A stretch of DNA of 64,000 bases from Maritalea mobilis (lineage in GTDB: Bacteria; Pseudomonadota; Alphaproteobacteria; Rhizobiales; Devosiaceae), in contig NZ_SNYR01000001.1 of assembly GCF_004363175.1 (NCBI RefSeq), positions 1,240,001 to 1,304,000 on the forward strand, in the 5' to 3' direction. Numbering within the stretch: position 1 is the stretch's first letter; every line of letters begins with the position of its first letter. Positions 26,747 to 36,085 of the stretch are shown here, piece after piece. The notes under the pieces are model-generated. The model saw nothing but the letters and a program-made list of their open reading frames with translations. It did not search any database and was not told where the DNA came from. The position numbers were made by a program, and so were the translations under genes.

Positions 26747-27549
26747 TTCGCGCTCCAGTGGCGGCAAAATGTTTGGAGAAGTGCCGCCTAATTTTTAAAA
26801 ATGACATTAATTAACACCCTTCTTTATACGCGAGCTGCTTTAACAAGCGCTTAAGTCTCCACACGTAGATCCGCATATCGATCACTTTTCGAAAACACAC
26901 CCTTTGTTCGATTTTGGCCAAAGATGCAAAAAACACAGTTTAAAATTGTGAAAAAATCGCGACAAAAATGCAATTTTCAAAACTTCAAATAATCTACATA
27001 TTTTTACAGTAAAAACATGTAACTTCGCTAAAATTACCTAAGAATTATAGCAGAATTTTCTAAAATTTATACTTTCTCTAAAATCTGAAATTTGACCAAA
27101 TGATTCAGATTTTTCGCTATAATATCAGCATCATATGCAATCAATTCTGCAAAACGGTTGCATATTACTCAGTTTCCGTATATTCCACTGTCTTATTGAT
27201 TATGAAAAAAATGCGCGAAACAAAATTTCGACCTGCAAGCCCGTGGCACACGTGCATCCTGCACCAAGCCAAATCGGGCACCTTCAATAATCTCCAAAAT
27301 TTCATCGCTAACCGATTGAGTTTGCAGCGCATTTCGCGTCTGCAGCTCCTCGCATCCATGCGATTTTCACCATCATCGAACAGAACGATCTAGGGACGGG
27401 CCAAGTGAACAACACTTTGTCCGCACAGGACAATTTTGTCGAACAGAACCGATTGATGGGCTGGCCCAGCCAAATTGGCCCGGCACCAACGCAAAGCCAG
27501 AAGCACATCAACAACATCAAAAATGCTTGGAATATCAGGGGGAAACACA
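26747..27549. other. AT-rich intergenic region, no gene supported
   Basis: About 800 bp without a convincing gene. The part from ~26850 to 27200 is very AT-rich with many A and T runs. An ORF at 27100-27393 has no recognisable features and poor codon character. The region must hold the promoters of the chemoreceptor (minus) and the PotA-like gene (plus). I see no clear operator, tRNA or riboswitch in it. Confidence 0.5.
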
Positions 27550-28650
27550 GTGGCTGACACTGCATCAAATGACGCATTCGTCGAGTTTGAACGGGTGCAA
27601 AAAAGCTATGATGGGGAAACCTTGGTCGTAAAAGACCTGAACCTCACCATGCCAAAAGGCGAGTTTTTGACCATGCTCGGGCCATCAGGTTCTGGCAAAA
27701 CCACTTGCTTGATGATGCTCGCAGGTTTTGAAACCGCGACCCACGGCGATATCCGGTTGGGCGGTGAATCCATCAATGGCATTCCCCCGCACAAACGCGG
27801 CATTGGCATGGTGTTCCAAAACTATGCGCTGTTCCCACATATGACGATTGCAGAAAACCTCGCCTTCCCCCTTGAAGTACGCAAGCTTGGCAAAGCTGAA
27901 CGGGAAGAAAAGGTAAAACGCGCCCTCGACATGGTGGAAATGGGCGATTTTGGCGGACGCCGCCCGGCCCAACTATCTGGCGGGCAACAACAGCGGATCG
28001 CGCTGGCTCGGGCGTTGGTGTTTGAACCTGAATTGGTGTTGATGGACGAACCACTCGGCGCGCTTGATAAGCAGCTGCGCGAGAAAATGCAGTTCGAAAT
28101 CACCCACCTCGCCCACCGCTTGGGCATCACCACCGTGTATGTGACCCACGACCAAACTGAAGCCTTGACCATGTCTGACCGTGTGGCGGTGTTTGACGAT
28201 GGCCGCATTCAGCAGCTTGCTCCACCAGACAAATTGTATGAGTCACCGGAAAACAGCTTCGTGGCGCAATTTATCGGTGAAAACAACACGCTTGAAGGCG
28301 TGATCAAAGAGATCAAAGGCAACACATGCGTGGTGGAACTCGATGATGGCGAAATCATCGATGCGGTGCCCGTAAATGTGAGCAATGTAGGCGATCGTAC
28401 CCGCGTGTCCATCCGCCCGGAGCGGGTTGAATATAATGCGGACCGCTTGGACCCAGAAGCCCACACGCTGAAAGCTGAAGTGCTTGAATTTATTTATATG
28501 GGCGACATTTTCCGCACACGTTTGCGCGTGGCGGGCAATGACGAATTCATCATCAAAACCAGAAACGCGCCAGACCAAGTTCGCCTGAAACCAGGTGAGC
28601 ACATCAAAATCGGATGGTTGCCTGAAGATTGCCGCGCTCTAGACGCGTAG
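27550..28650 (+). CDS. Spermidine/putrescine-type ABC importer ATPase (PotA-like)
   Basis: A 366-residue importer ATPase with Walker A GPSGSGKTT (44-52), the Q-loop [11 protein letters not shown] typical of PotA/MalK/FbpC types, signature [10 protein letters not shown], Walker B LVLMDEPLGALD and switch VTHDQTEAL. A C-terminal TOBE regulatory domain follows (RPERVEYN). GTG at 27550 is chosen because a GGGGG site lies ~7 nt upstream and this gives the usual length; the frame is open further upstream. First gene of a four-gene importer (ATPase, SBP, two permeases). Confidence 0.9.
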   Translation: MADTASNDAFVEFERVQKSYDGETLVVKDLNLTMPKGEFLTMLGPSGSGKTTCLMMLAGFETATHGDIRLGGESINGIPPHKRGIGMVFQNYALFPHMTIAENLAFPLEVRKLGKAEREEKVKRALDMVEMGDFGGRRPAQLSGGQQQRIALARALVFEPELVLMDEPLGALDKQLREKMQFEITHLAHRLGITTVYVTHDQTEALTMSDRVAVFDDGRIQQLAPPDKLYESPENSFVAQFIGENNTLEGVIKEIKGNTCVVELDDGEIIDAVPVNVSNVGDRTRVSIRPERVEYNADRLDPEAHTLKAEVLEFIYMGDIFRTRLRVAGNDEFIIKTRNAPDQVRLKPGEHIKIGWLPEDCRALDA

Positions 28651-28735
28651 CGAACCAGGTTTGGCAGGAACAGAACTGGCCATGCCCGGGGTCAGTTCTC
28701 ACGGTAAGGACCGGGCATATAAAAGGGAGATTTCA

Positions 28736-29863
28736 ATGAAACTCGTAACGAAACTCATGACTCCACTGGCTGCGGCAACGGCGATTGCGGCGTTGAGCGG
28801 TGCAGCTGTGGCGGATGATCATATGAGTTCAGATATGACAATCGTAAGCTGGGGTGGCGCATATCAGGACAGCCAAATCAAAGCTTATGCTGACCCATAT
28901 TTGGAAATGAATGATGGCGTATCCATCACTTGGGACGAAAGCTCTGCCGAGGCTGTTGCGAAAATGCGCGCCATGAATGAAGCAGGCAACGTGACCTGGG
29001 ACTTGGTGGACGTTACTGCTGCCAGCGCTATGCGCCTTTGTGATGAAGGCTTGGCCATGGAAGTTGACCATGACGAGATTCTCGCTGCTGCGCCTGATGG
29101 CACATCTGCAAGCGACGACTTTGGCGACCTGATTGTAAGCGACTGCTTTATCCCGCAAATTGTTTATTCAACAACAGTGGGCTACCGCACTGACCTTGTG
29201 CCTGAAGGCACACCAGAGCCAAGCAACATTTGTGACCTGTTTGACCTGGCAACATACCCAGGTAAGCGCTCACTTGAGAAACGCCCAATCAACACAATGG
29301 AATGGGCTTTGCTTTGTGACGGCGTTGCAAAAGAAGACGTTTATGACGTTTTGGCCACTGAAGAAGGCCAAGAGCAAGCATTGGCGAAACTCGACACCAT
29401 TCGCGATGAAGTGATCTGGTGGTCAGCTGGCGCCGACACACCACAGCTTTTGGCTGACGGCGAAGTATTTATGGGTTCAACATATAATGGTCGTTTGTTC
29501 TCAGCCATCGTTGAGCAAGACCAGCCAATCGGCATGTTGTGGGACGCGCAAGTGTTCGACCTTGACGGCTGGGTGATCCCTGCTGACTTGCCTGAAGAGC
29601 GTTTGGCACGTGTGAAAGATTTCGTGAAATTTGCAACTGACACTCAACGTCTTGCAGACCAAGCGAAGTACATCTCATACGGTCCTGCGCGTGAATCTTC
29701 AGCTCCGCTTGTTGGCAAGCACGCTGAATTGGGCATCGAAATGGCACCACATATGCCAACCGATCCAAACAACGCACAGAACACATTCTTGTACAACTAT
29801 GAGTTCTGGGCGGATTACCGCGACGATATTGACGCCAAATTCCAAGCTTGGTTGGCTCAATAA
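28736..29863 (+). CDS. Spermidine/putrescine-type ABC importer binding protein (PotD-like)
   Basis: A 375-residue exported protein with signal peptide MKLVTKLMTPLAAATAIAALSGAAVA and the SBP_bac_8/PotD-like start MTIVSWGGAYQDSQIKAY. Later NTMEWALLCDG and FMGSTYNGRLFSA form the cleft. Ligand residues cannot be assigned with certainty; polyamines or other small amines, amino acids or thiamine-like ligands are possible. AGGGAG lies 7 nt before the ATG. It is followed by a strong hairpin, so it is probably expressed above the permeases. Confidence 0.88.
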   Translation: MKLVTKLMTPLAAATAIAALSGAAVADDHMSSDMTIVSWGGAYQDSQIKAYADPYLEMNDGVSITWDESSAEAVAKMRAMNEAGNVTWDLVDVTAASAMRLCDEGLAMEVDHDEILAAAPDGTSASDDFGDLIVSDCFIPQIVYSTTVGYRTDLVPEGTPEPSNICDLFDLATYPGKRSLEKRPINTMEWALLCDGVAKEDVYDVLATEEGQEQALAKLDTIRDEVIWWSAGADTPQLLADGEVFMGSTYNGRLFSAIVEQDQPIGMLWDAQVFDLDGWVIPADLPEERLARVKDFVKFATDTQRLADQAKYISYGPARESSAPLVGKHAELGIEMAPHMPTDPNNAQNTFLYNYEFWADYRDDIDAKFQAWLAQ

Positions 29864-29871
29864 TCCTTTAG

Positions 29872-29901
29872 AAAAAGGGGGGCAGCCCTGCCCCCCTTTT
29901 T
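29872..29901 (+). terminator. Strong rho-independent-type hairpin after the SBP gene
   Basis: AAAAAGGGGGGCAG / CTGCCCCCCTTTTT is a perfect 14-bp inverted repeat with a 2-nt spacer, and the T-run is part of the stem. It lies 9 bp after the SBP stop and 60 bp before the first permease, so transcription must partly read through. Confidence 0.8.
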
Positions 29902-29961
29902 CACCCAATAAGAATAACCAAAGAATAGACCGACTAACGGTAAAAATTCTCGGGGGGCGCA

Positions 29962-31626
29962 ATGAGTGACACGACACAAGAACCAATGCTAGCGGCAGAT
30001 GGCCGACCGCTAAAGCAGAGCCTAGCGCGGGCATTGCGGCGACAAAAATTAAGAGCGCTAATGCTAATCGCACCGCTGCTCATTTTTGTGATGGTCACCT
30101 TTATCATCCCCATTCTCTCAATGCTTTTCCGCTCGGTGGAAAATGAGATCGTGTCCAACACTTTGCCGCACACAGTTGTTGCGCTGCAGGAGTGGGACAG
30201 CAGCACCGGCGAAGCACCAGACGAAAATGTTTTCCGCCATCTCTATTTTGATCTGTTCAAAGCTTCAGAAGCCAAAGAACACACCAAACTAGGCACACGG
30301 CTGAACTACGAAAGAACTGGCCTATCCTCTGTTTTCCGTACCACCGGCCGTCGCCTAGACGATATGGGTTCAGACTTTCAAGATCCGCTTGAAGATATAA
30401 ATGAGAACTTCAAAGAAGGCGCCTTCTGGTATGAAATGCTGTCTGGTGAAGGCGGTGAAGAGCTGCTGGAAAGCCGGCGCGCTTTGTGGGCCCGCCTAAC
30501 AGGCGAAAGCATGGCCGGGGATATTGGCTTCACCCCGTCGCCTCAAATGGCAGACATGCTGCCATGGGCTACCCGTGCTTATACTGATTTCGCCATCTGG
30601 ACTGTGATCGACGACCAAGATGTGGTTGCCGAAGAAGACCCATGGGAGGCCGTTTACGCTGGCCTTGCGCAAGATCTTCAAAGCGAGCAAACACAAACAG
30701 AGATCGCTGCATATGATGGCCCGGGTGCACAAGCCCTGAAAGACGCAGTTGCCAACTTGGATCAACTGCCCGAGGTCAATTTTAAAGCCGCCTTTATTGA
30801 CGCCAAAGAAGATTGGGGCACAACCGATCTTTGGTCCACAATGCAGGTCTTCTCATCGAACTATACCACTGGCTATTTCTTAAATGCGGTGGATTTGGAG
30901 CTCACTCCAGAAGGCGTGCAAGCGAAGCCTGAGAACCAGCAAATCTACATGCAGTTGTTTATGCGCACTTTGTGGATGGCATTGGTCATCACAGGCGCCT
31001 GCATTCTGCTCGGCTATCCTGTGGCTTGGCTTTTGGCCAACCTGCCCATGCGCACTGCCAACACTTTGATGATCTTGGTGCTGTTGCCCTTCTGGACCTC
31101 ATTGCTGGTACGCACCTCTGCTTGGAAGGTACTGTTGCAGCAACAAGGGGTGATCAACGACATTTTAGTGTGGTTGGGCTTTGTGGGAGACGCCAACCGG
31201 CTGATCCTGATGAACAACGCCACAGGCACCATCATCGCCATGACGCACATCTTGCTGCCCTTTATGATTTTGCCGCTTTACTCGGTGATGAAAACCATTC
31301 CGCCAAGCTATTTGCGGGCCGCTAAATCATTGGGCGCCACGAACTGGACAGCTTTCTGGCGCGTTTATTTCCCACAATCTGTGCCGGGCATTGGCGCGGG
31401 CTCAATTCTGGTGTTCATTTTGGCCATTGGCTATTACATCACCCCAGAAATTGTGGGCGGCACCAGCGGCATCTTTATTTCCAACCGCATTGCATACCAC
31501 ATCTCCAGCTCACTTAACTGGGGCCTCGCTGCCGCACTCGGCACAATCTTGCTGGTTGTCGTGCTTGTCTTGTACTGGGCTTACGACAAGATCGTGGGCA
31601 TCGATAATGTGAAGTTGGGAGGCTAA
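29962..31626 (+). CDS. PotB-like permease with a ~270-residue insertion after TM1
   Basis: At 554 residues it is nearly twice as long as ordinary PotB (~280-300). TM1 (LMLIAPLLIFVMVTFIIPIL) is followed by a ~270-residue hydrophilic, acidic segment (~58-325) before the normal permease core. The core carries an EAA loop seen as LRAAKSLGATNWTAFWRVYFP. By topology the inserted segment should be periplasmic and could contact the binding protein. Codon use is like its neighbours and I see no frame break, so it is not a fusion artefact. Confidence 0.85.
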   Translation: MSDTTQEPMLAADGRPLKQSLARALRRQKLRALMLIAPLLIFVMVTFIIPILSMLFRSVENEIVSNTLPHTVVALQEWDSSTGEAPDENVFRHLYFDLFKASEAKEHTKLGTRLNYERTGLSSVFRTTGRRLDDMGSDFQDPLEDINENFKEGAFWYEMLSGEGGEELLESRRALWARLTGESMAGDIGFTPSPQMADMLPWATRAYTDFAIWTVIDDQDVVAEEDPWEAVYAGLAQDLQSEQTQTEIAAYDGPGAQALKDAVANLDQLPEVNFKAAFIDAKEDWGTTDLWSTMQVFSSNYTTGYFLNAVDLELTPEGVQAKPENQQIYMQLFMRTLWMALVITGACILLGYPVAWLLANLPMRTANTLMILVLLPFWTSLLVRTSAWKVLLQQQGVINDILVWLGFVGDANRLILMNNATGTIIAMTHILLPFMILPLYSVMKTIPPSYLRAAKSLGATNWTAFWRVYFPQSVPGIGAGSILVFILAIGYYITPEIVGGTSGIFISNRIAYHISSSLNWGLAAALGTILLVVVLVLYWAYDKIVGIDNVKLGG

Positions 31627-31630
31627 GCAA

Positions 31631-32851
31631 ATGAGCGTATTAAACCCAAGCATCAAGCGTCCTAACCTGTTTAAATTCACCGTGCCCATGGTGGCAGCTT
31701 TCGGCGCTATTTTCGGCTTCATCACTGGCAACATCTATCATCAACCACTGATCGGCCTGTTTGCAGGCGTAATTGTCGGCGCACTGTTGGCGATGGGCTT
31801 AGACCGCCTTGCCGCACTTCCTCGCTGGCAGAAAATCTGGGGCACATCGGCGGCATTTGCTGTTGTGGGTGCGATTTTCGGCGGCGTTGGCGGCATTGTG
31901 GGCGGCGCGGTTGTGGGCCTCTCCATGGGCTGGTTCACCACTTGGATCGGCTCTGGCCGTTATCGCGCTGGCGTGCCAAGCTATTACACGCCGGGCCAAG
32001 TTTTGTGGCACAACTCATTCCTATTTATCTGTGCCTTTGTGTTCTTCTTCTTGATCGCACCTTTGCTGCCCGTGGCATGGCTAAGCTTCAACGCAGAAGA
32101 CTTTTTCACCTTCACGCCGGAAATGCTGAGCTTTAAAGCTGAAGGTTATAGCTTGAAGCACTATTATGATTTCCTTGGCTCTGACGAGTGGATGGTGCCA
32201 CTGAAAAACTCACTGATCATCGCGCCAATCGCCACGCTGATTTCGGTTAGCCTTGGCACTTTGGCTGCGATTGGCCTCAGCCAATCACACGTGCCCGGTC
32301 GACAAGCGATTATGGCCGTGTTGATTTCACCAATGATCGTGCCATTGATCATCTCTGCTACCGGCATGTTCTTCTTCTACGCGCCTTTGGGCAACTGGCT
32401 GCAGGCAAATCTGGGGCTGAACCAAGCCTTTGTTGGCTATGTGAAAGTAATCTTGGCCCACGCCGTGCTCGGCATTCCATTTGTCATCATCACTGTAACC
32501 GCCACCTTGGTTGGCTTTGATCGGTCTTTGACCCGTGCCGCAGCCAATATGGGCGCCGACCCGGTCACCACATTCTTCCGCATTCAAATGCCGTTGATCC
32601 TGCCTGGCGTGATCTCTGGTGGCTTGTTTGCATTCATCACCTCATTTGATGAAGTGGTGGTGGTGCTGTTCGTTGGCTCTGCACGGCAACAAACATTGCC
32701 ATGGCAAATGTTCACTGGCTTGCGCGAGCAAATCTCGCCCACAATTCTGGCAGCGGCCACCATTTTGGTGACTGTTTCGATCCTGTTGCTCACGACAGTC
32801 GAATTACTGCGCCGCCGCTCAGAACGCTTACGTGGCATGAGCCCGGGCTAA
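31631..32851 (+). CDS. PotC-like permease with an N-terminal glycine-rich membrane extension
   Basis: A 406-residue permease. The C-terminal ~280 residues are a normal PotC-type core with EAA loop LTRAAANMGADPVTTFFRI. The N-terminal ~110 residues add about three glycine/alanine-rich hydrophobic segments (AAFGAIFGFITGNIYH, GLFAGVIVGALLAMGL, GAIFGGVGGIVGGAVVGLS) of glycine-zipper style, absent from PotC. It starts 4 nt after the PotB-like stop. Both permeases of this system are thus enlarged, which suggests a shared specialisation. Confidence 0.85.
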   Translation: MSVLNPSIKRPNLFKFTVPMVAAFGAIFGFITGNIYHQPLIGLFAGVIVGALLAMGLDRLAALPRWQKIWGTSAAFAVVGAIFGGVGGIVGGAVVGLSMGWFTTWIGSGRYRAGVPSYYTPGQVLWHNSFLFICAFVFFFLIAPLLPVAWLSFNAEDFFTFTPEMLSFKAEGYSLKHYYDFLGSDEWMVPLKNSLIIAPIATLISVSLGTLAAIGLSQSHVPGRQAIMAVLISPMIVPLIISATGMFFFYAPLGNWLQANLGLNQAFVGYVKVILAHAVLGIPFVIITVTATLVGFDRSLTRAAANMGADPVTTFFRIQMPLILPGVISGGLFAFITSFDEVVVVLFVGSARQQTLPWQMFTGLREQISPTILAAATILVTVSILLLTTVELLRRRSERLRGMSPG

Positions 32852-32871
32852 GACAGGACAAAAGCAAATTA

Positions 32872-32903
32872 AAAAAGGGCGTTCCAATCGGGGCGCCCTT
32901 TTT
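32872..32903 (+). terminator. Rho-independent terminator of the importer operon
   Basis: AAAAAGGGCG and CGCCCTTTTT form a perfect 10-bp stem around a 12-nt loop, with the U-tract in the right position for plus-strand transcription. It may also serve the convergent EamA gene. Confidence 0.85.
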
Positions 32904-32925
32904 GTTTCTGCAATCAAGAATGGGC

Positions 32926-33903
32926 TTACCGCGCGCCCTCATTCTTGGTTTTGGATTTTGTTGGGCGCAAGCGCCCAACCTCTCGTTCGCGATGGAACAC
33001 ATAAATGCCGGACGCCAAGATAATCGCGATGCCAACCCATGTGATCCAATCTGGAAAATCACCAAACACAAGATAACCAGCAGCGGTGGCCCCCAGAATT
33101 TCAAGATATTGAAACGGCGCCAACACCCCTGCCTCAGAACGTTTGAACGCTTCGGCAATCAACACAAAAGTAAAGGCTGAAAGCGCGCCTACGGTGACGA
33201 TCACTTTCCACGTCCAATCATTTTGCAACGGACCAGAAAGTTCGATGACATTGGTTGCGCTAAAGCCAAGTGTGAGCACAACCAACCACACAGCCGCATA
33301 CATGGTTGCGCCAAATTGCACGGTTAATGCCGAGCGCTGCTTGCTGGCATAGCGCAGCACAATCATATTGAGCGCATAGGCCACCGCGGCAATTAGCGGC
33401 AACAATGCTGTCCAGCCAAATTGCGCGAAGCTGGGGCGGATCACCAGCATCGCGCCAACCAACCCAATACCAATAGCCACAAAGCGACGCGGCCCAATCG
33501 CCTCCCGCAAAATCAAACCCGCAAGCAAGGTGAGCACCAAGGGTTCCACAAAAAAGATCGCAATGGCGGTGGCGATGGGCATAACCGAAAACGCTGTCAC
33601 CAACGAGGTAATGCAGGTCACCATCAGCAGCCCTGATAGAGCGACAATGGGAGAGAATATGCTCCCGCGGAAATATTTCTGCATGATGAAGGCCACGGGC
33701 AGAAACCAAATGGCCTGCGACACAAAGCGCCACATGGACACTTCGAGCGGGTTCATCACGCTGGTCAGCACTTTGGCAAACGTGTCGCCAATGGGCAGCA
33801 GCAGCATGGCGATGACCATCAAGATCATGCCCAAATTGGCTTCAACAAACGACAATGAATGAGCGCTGCTGGAAGTTGAGTTATTGTTCACGGCATCCAC
33901 CAC
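32926..33903 (-). CDS. EamA/DMT-family transporter (drug/metabolite exporter)
   Basis: A ~325-residue protein of ten TM segments in two EamA repeats. The first repeat contains MVIAMLLLPIGDTFAKVL and FVEPLVLTLLAGLILREAIG; the second ends FQYLEILGATAAGYLVFGD. The family exports amino acids, purines or other metabolites. The true start is uncertain: TTG 33996, ATG 33987 and GTG 33903/33900 are in frame, and I prefer the GTG pair because the residues before it are not membrane-like. It lies downstream of the class III aminotransferase, also on the minus strand. Confidence 0.85.
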   Translation of the reverse strand: MVDAVNNNSTSSSAHSLSFVEANLGMILMVIAMLLLPIGDTFAKVLTSVMNPLEVSMWRFVSQAIWFLPVAFIMQKYFRGSIFSPIVALSGLLMVTCITSLVTAFSVMPIATAIAIFFVEPLVLTLLAGLILREAIGPRRFVAIGIGLVGAMLVIRPSFAQFGWTALLPLIAAVAYALNMIVLRYASKQRSALTVQFGATMYAAVWLVVLTLGFSATNVIELSGPLQNDWTWKVIVTVGALSAFTFVLIAEAFKRSEAGVLAPFQYLEILGATAAGYLVFGDFPDWITWVGIAIILASGIYVFHREREVGRLRPTKSKTKNEGAR

Positions 33904-34061
33904 GTAACTTTTAGCCCTTGCGCAAAAGCAAGAGCGTATGTCCGGGCGTTCAGGACAGAAAAGATTTGGGCGCTGGCGTGACGCCATCACGCCCAACCCG
34001 TTATCCGAACCCTAAAGGGTTGGACCATTTTGGGTCAAGCAGGCACACCCGCTTGCGCCCA

Positions 34062-35390
34062 TTATTCTGCACGACGCAGCGCATCTGAAAGAATTGAAAC
34101 CAATTCGTCCAAATGGCTCTCGTCCATAATCAATGGCGGCGACAAGGCGATAATATCGCCCGTGACGCGGATCAGCAGCCCACGCTCAAAACAATCAACA
34201 AACACATCATATGCACGCTTGCCCGGCGCGCCATCGCGCGATTTCAGCTCAATACCAGCAACAAAGCCAATGGTGCGAATATCAACGATATTGGGCAAGT
34301 CCTTCAACCCATGAATGGCTGATTGCCACTGCCCCGCCATATCTGCACCACGGGTCAACAGACCTTCATTTTTATAAATGTCGAGCGTTGCGATGCCCGC
34401 CGCCGCAGCAGCCGGATGGCCGGAATAGGTGTAGCCATGGAACAGCTCAATCATGTTCTCCGGCCCTATCATCAGTGCATCATGCACATCGCGGCTGGCA
34501 AACACGGCTCCCATAGGGATCACCCCGTTGGTCAAGCCTTTGGCGGTGGTGATAATATCTGGCGTGACGCCAAAATAGTCTGCTGCGAACGGCGTGCCCA
34601 AACGGCCAAAGCCAGTGATCACTTCGTCAAAAATCAGCAAAATGCCATACTTATCGCAAATCTCGCGCAAGCGCTGCAAATACCCCTTTGGTGGGATCAA
34701 CACTCCTGTTGACCCAGCAACTGGCTCAACGATCAACGCTGCAATCGACTCTGCGCCATGCAGCGCCACAATGCGCTCCAAATCTTCCGCTCGCTCCACA
34801 CCAAATTCTGGCTCACATGGCGAAAACGCGTTGCGCTCCAAATCATGCGTGTCCCGCAAATGGTCCACGCCCGGCAGATGAGTGGGAAAGGTCCGACGAT
34901 TATTCACAATACCACCGACAGAAATGCCGCCAAACCCGACGCCATGATAACCACGCTCGCGCCCAATCAAGCGCGTGCGCGTACCCTCGCCGCGTGCACG
35001 GTGATAGGCCAACGCCATTTTGAGCGCCGTATCGACTGACTCTGAACCCGAATTGGTGAAGAAGATACGGTCTAACCCCGCAGGCGCAATCTCCGCCAAT
35101 CGCTCTGCAAATTCAAAAGCGATGGGGTGGCCCATCTGAAAAGATGGCGCATAATCCATGATGGTCAGCTGCCGCTCAACAGCGCTGGCGATGCTTTGGT
35201 GGCCATGCCCGGCATTCACACACCAAAGGCCCGCTGTGCCATCAAGCACCTGCCGCCCGTCGGTGGTTGTGTAATACATGCCTTTGGCTTCCGCAAACAT
35301 GCGCGGTGCCGCCTTAAACTGCCGGTTCGCCGTAAAAGGCATCCAATAATTTTCGAGTGAAGGTTGGTTCGCGCGCATTTGATCAGCCAT
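34062..35390 (-). CDS. Class III PLP-dependent aminotransferase
   Basis: The 442-residue enzyme has PLP-lysine Lys284 in TTAKGLTNGVIPMG, the phosphate-binding box FTNSGSESVDTALK and the Asp of LIFDEVITGFGRLG. ENYWMPFTANRQF at the N-terminus matches the omega-amino acid:pyruvate (beta-alanine) aminotransferase subgroup. ATG at 35390 with GGGAGAT 7 nt upstream is chosen over 35468. It is divergent from a PuuR-like regulator, so it is probably induced by a polyamine or omega-amino acid. Confidence 0.9.
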   Translation of the reverse strand: MADQMRANQPSLENYWMPFTANRQFKAAPRMFAEAKGMYYTTTDGRQVLDGTAGLWCVNAGHGHQSIASAVERQLTIMDYAPSFQMGHPIAFEFAERLAEIAPAGLDRIFFTNSGSESVDTALKMALAYHRARGEGTRTRLIGRERGYHGVGFGGISVGGIVNNRRTFPTHLPGVDHLRDTHDLERNAFSPCEPEFGVERAEDLERIVALHGAESIAALIVEPVAGSTGVLIPPKGYLQRLREICDKYGILLIFDEVITGFGRLGTPFAADYFGVTPDIITTAKGLTNGVIPMGAVFASRDVHDALMIGPENMIELFHGYTYSGHPAAAAAGIATLDIYKNEGLLTRGADMAGQWQSAIHGLKDLPNIVDIRTIGFVAGIELKSRDGAPGKRAYDVFVDCFERGLLIRVTGDIIALSPPLIMDESHLDELVSILSDALRRAE

Positions 35391-35531
35391 AAAACATCTC
35401 CCATTTATTGGCAGTGGAGACCTTTCCGCTAAAATTAACAAGTCCTTTTCTTCAAAACAGCAACCCATTGATTTTATTAAGCTGATAAGTCATTATTTGT
35501 GGAATATTTAACATAAGAAACAGGCACGCAC

Positions 35532-36083
35532 ATGATGGAGATGGAAATTGGCCAAAGATTGCGTCTGGTGCGCACCCGCGCCAACCTTTCGCAACGGCAA
35601 TTGGCCGCCAAAACAGGGGTGACCAATTCTACCATTTCTCTCATTGAAGCGGGGCACACCAATCCGTCTGTGGGCGCACTAAAACGCATTTTGGATGGCA
35701 TCCCCATCGGCCTCAGCGAGTTTTTCGCAATTGAAGCCACACCAGAACCCAGCCCCTTTTATGCCGCGGAAGATTTGGTGGAGATTGGCAAAGGCAAAAT
35801 CTCATTCCGGCAGGTGGGGCAAGATATGGCAGGCTCTACGTTACAGATCTTGAAGGAGCGCTATGCCCCAGGGGCCGATACGGGTCGAGTGCCGTTGGTG
35901 CATGATGGTGAAGAAGGCGGCGTGGTGATTTCTGGTCGGCTGGAGGTGACCGTGGATGACGAAAGGCGTATTCTTGGCCCTGGCGATGCCTATCGCTTTT
36001 CCAGCCGCAGACCACACCGCTTTCGTGCCGTGGGCAGCGAGCCCTGCGAAGTGATCAGCGCCTGTACGCCACCAACCTTCTAG
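35532..36083 (+). CDS. PuuR-like HTH-cupin regulator
   Basis: A 183-residue protein with an XRE helix-turn-helix (GQRLRLVRTRANLSQRQLAA, then TISLIEAGHTNPS) and a C-terminal cupin domain (EGGVVISGRLEVTVDDE, GDAYRFSSRRPHRF). The match to PuuR, the putrescine-responsive repressor of the Puu pathway, is close in architecture and in the LDGIPIGLSEFF linker. It is divergent from the aminotransferase, its likely target. The nearby second Pot importer would supply the ligand. Confidence 0.88.
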   Translation: MMEMEIGQRLRLVRTRANLSQRQLAAKTGVTNSTISLIEAGHTNPSVGALKRILDGIPIGLSEFFAIEATPEPSPFYAAEDLVEIGKGKISFRQVGQDMAGSTLQILKERYAPGADTGRVPLVHDGEEGGVVISGRLEVTVDDERRILGPGDAYRFSSRRPHRFRAVGSEPCEVISACTPPTF

Positions 36084-36085
36084 CG

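Noticed and set aside
27100-27393. Plus-strand open frame of 97 codons in the large intergenic gap
   Set aside because: No ribosome site, no recognisable motif and the AT-run composition of non-coding DNA.
33985-34022. GC-rich dyads (CCAACCC...GGGTTGG and AACCC-TAAA-GGGTT) between the EamA and aminotransferase genes
   Set aside because: Could be a terminator or leader structure, but there is no T-run, the EamA start is uncertain and the dyads are nested ambiguously, so no feature is called.
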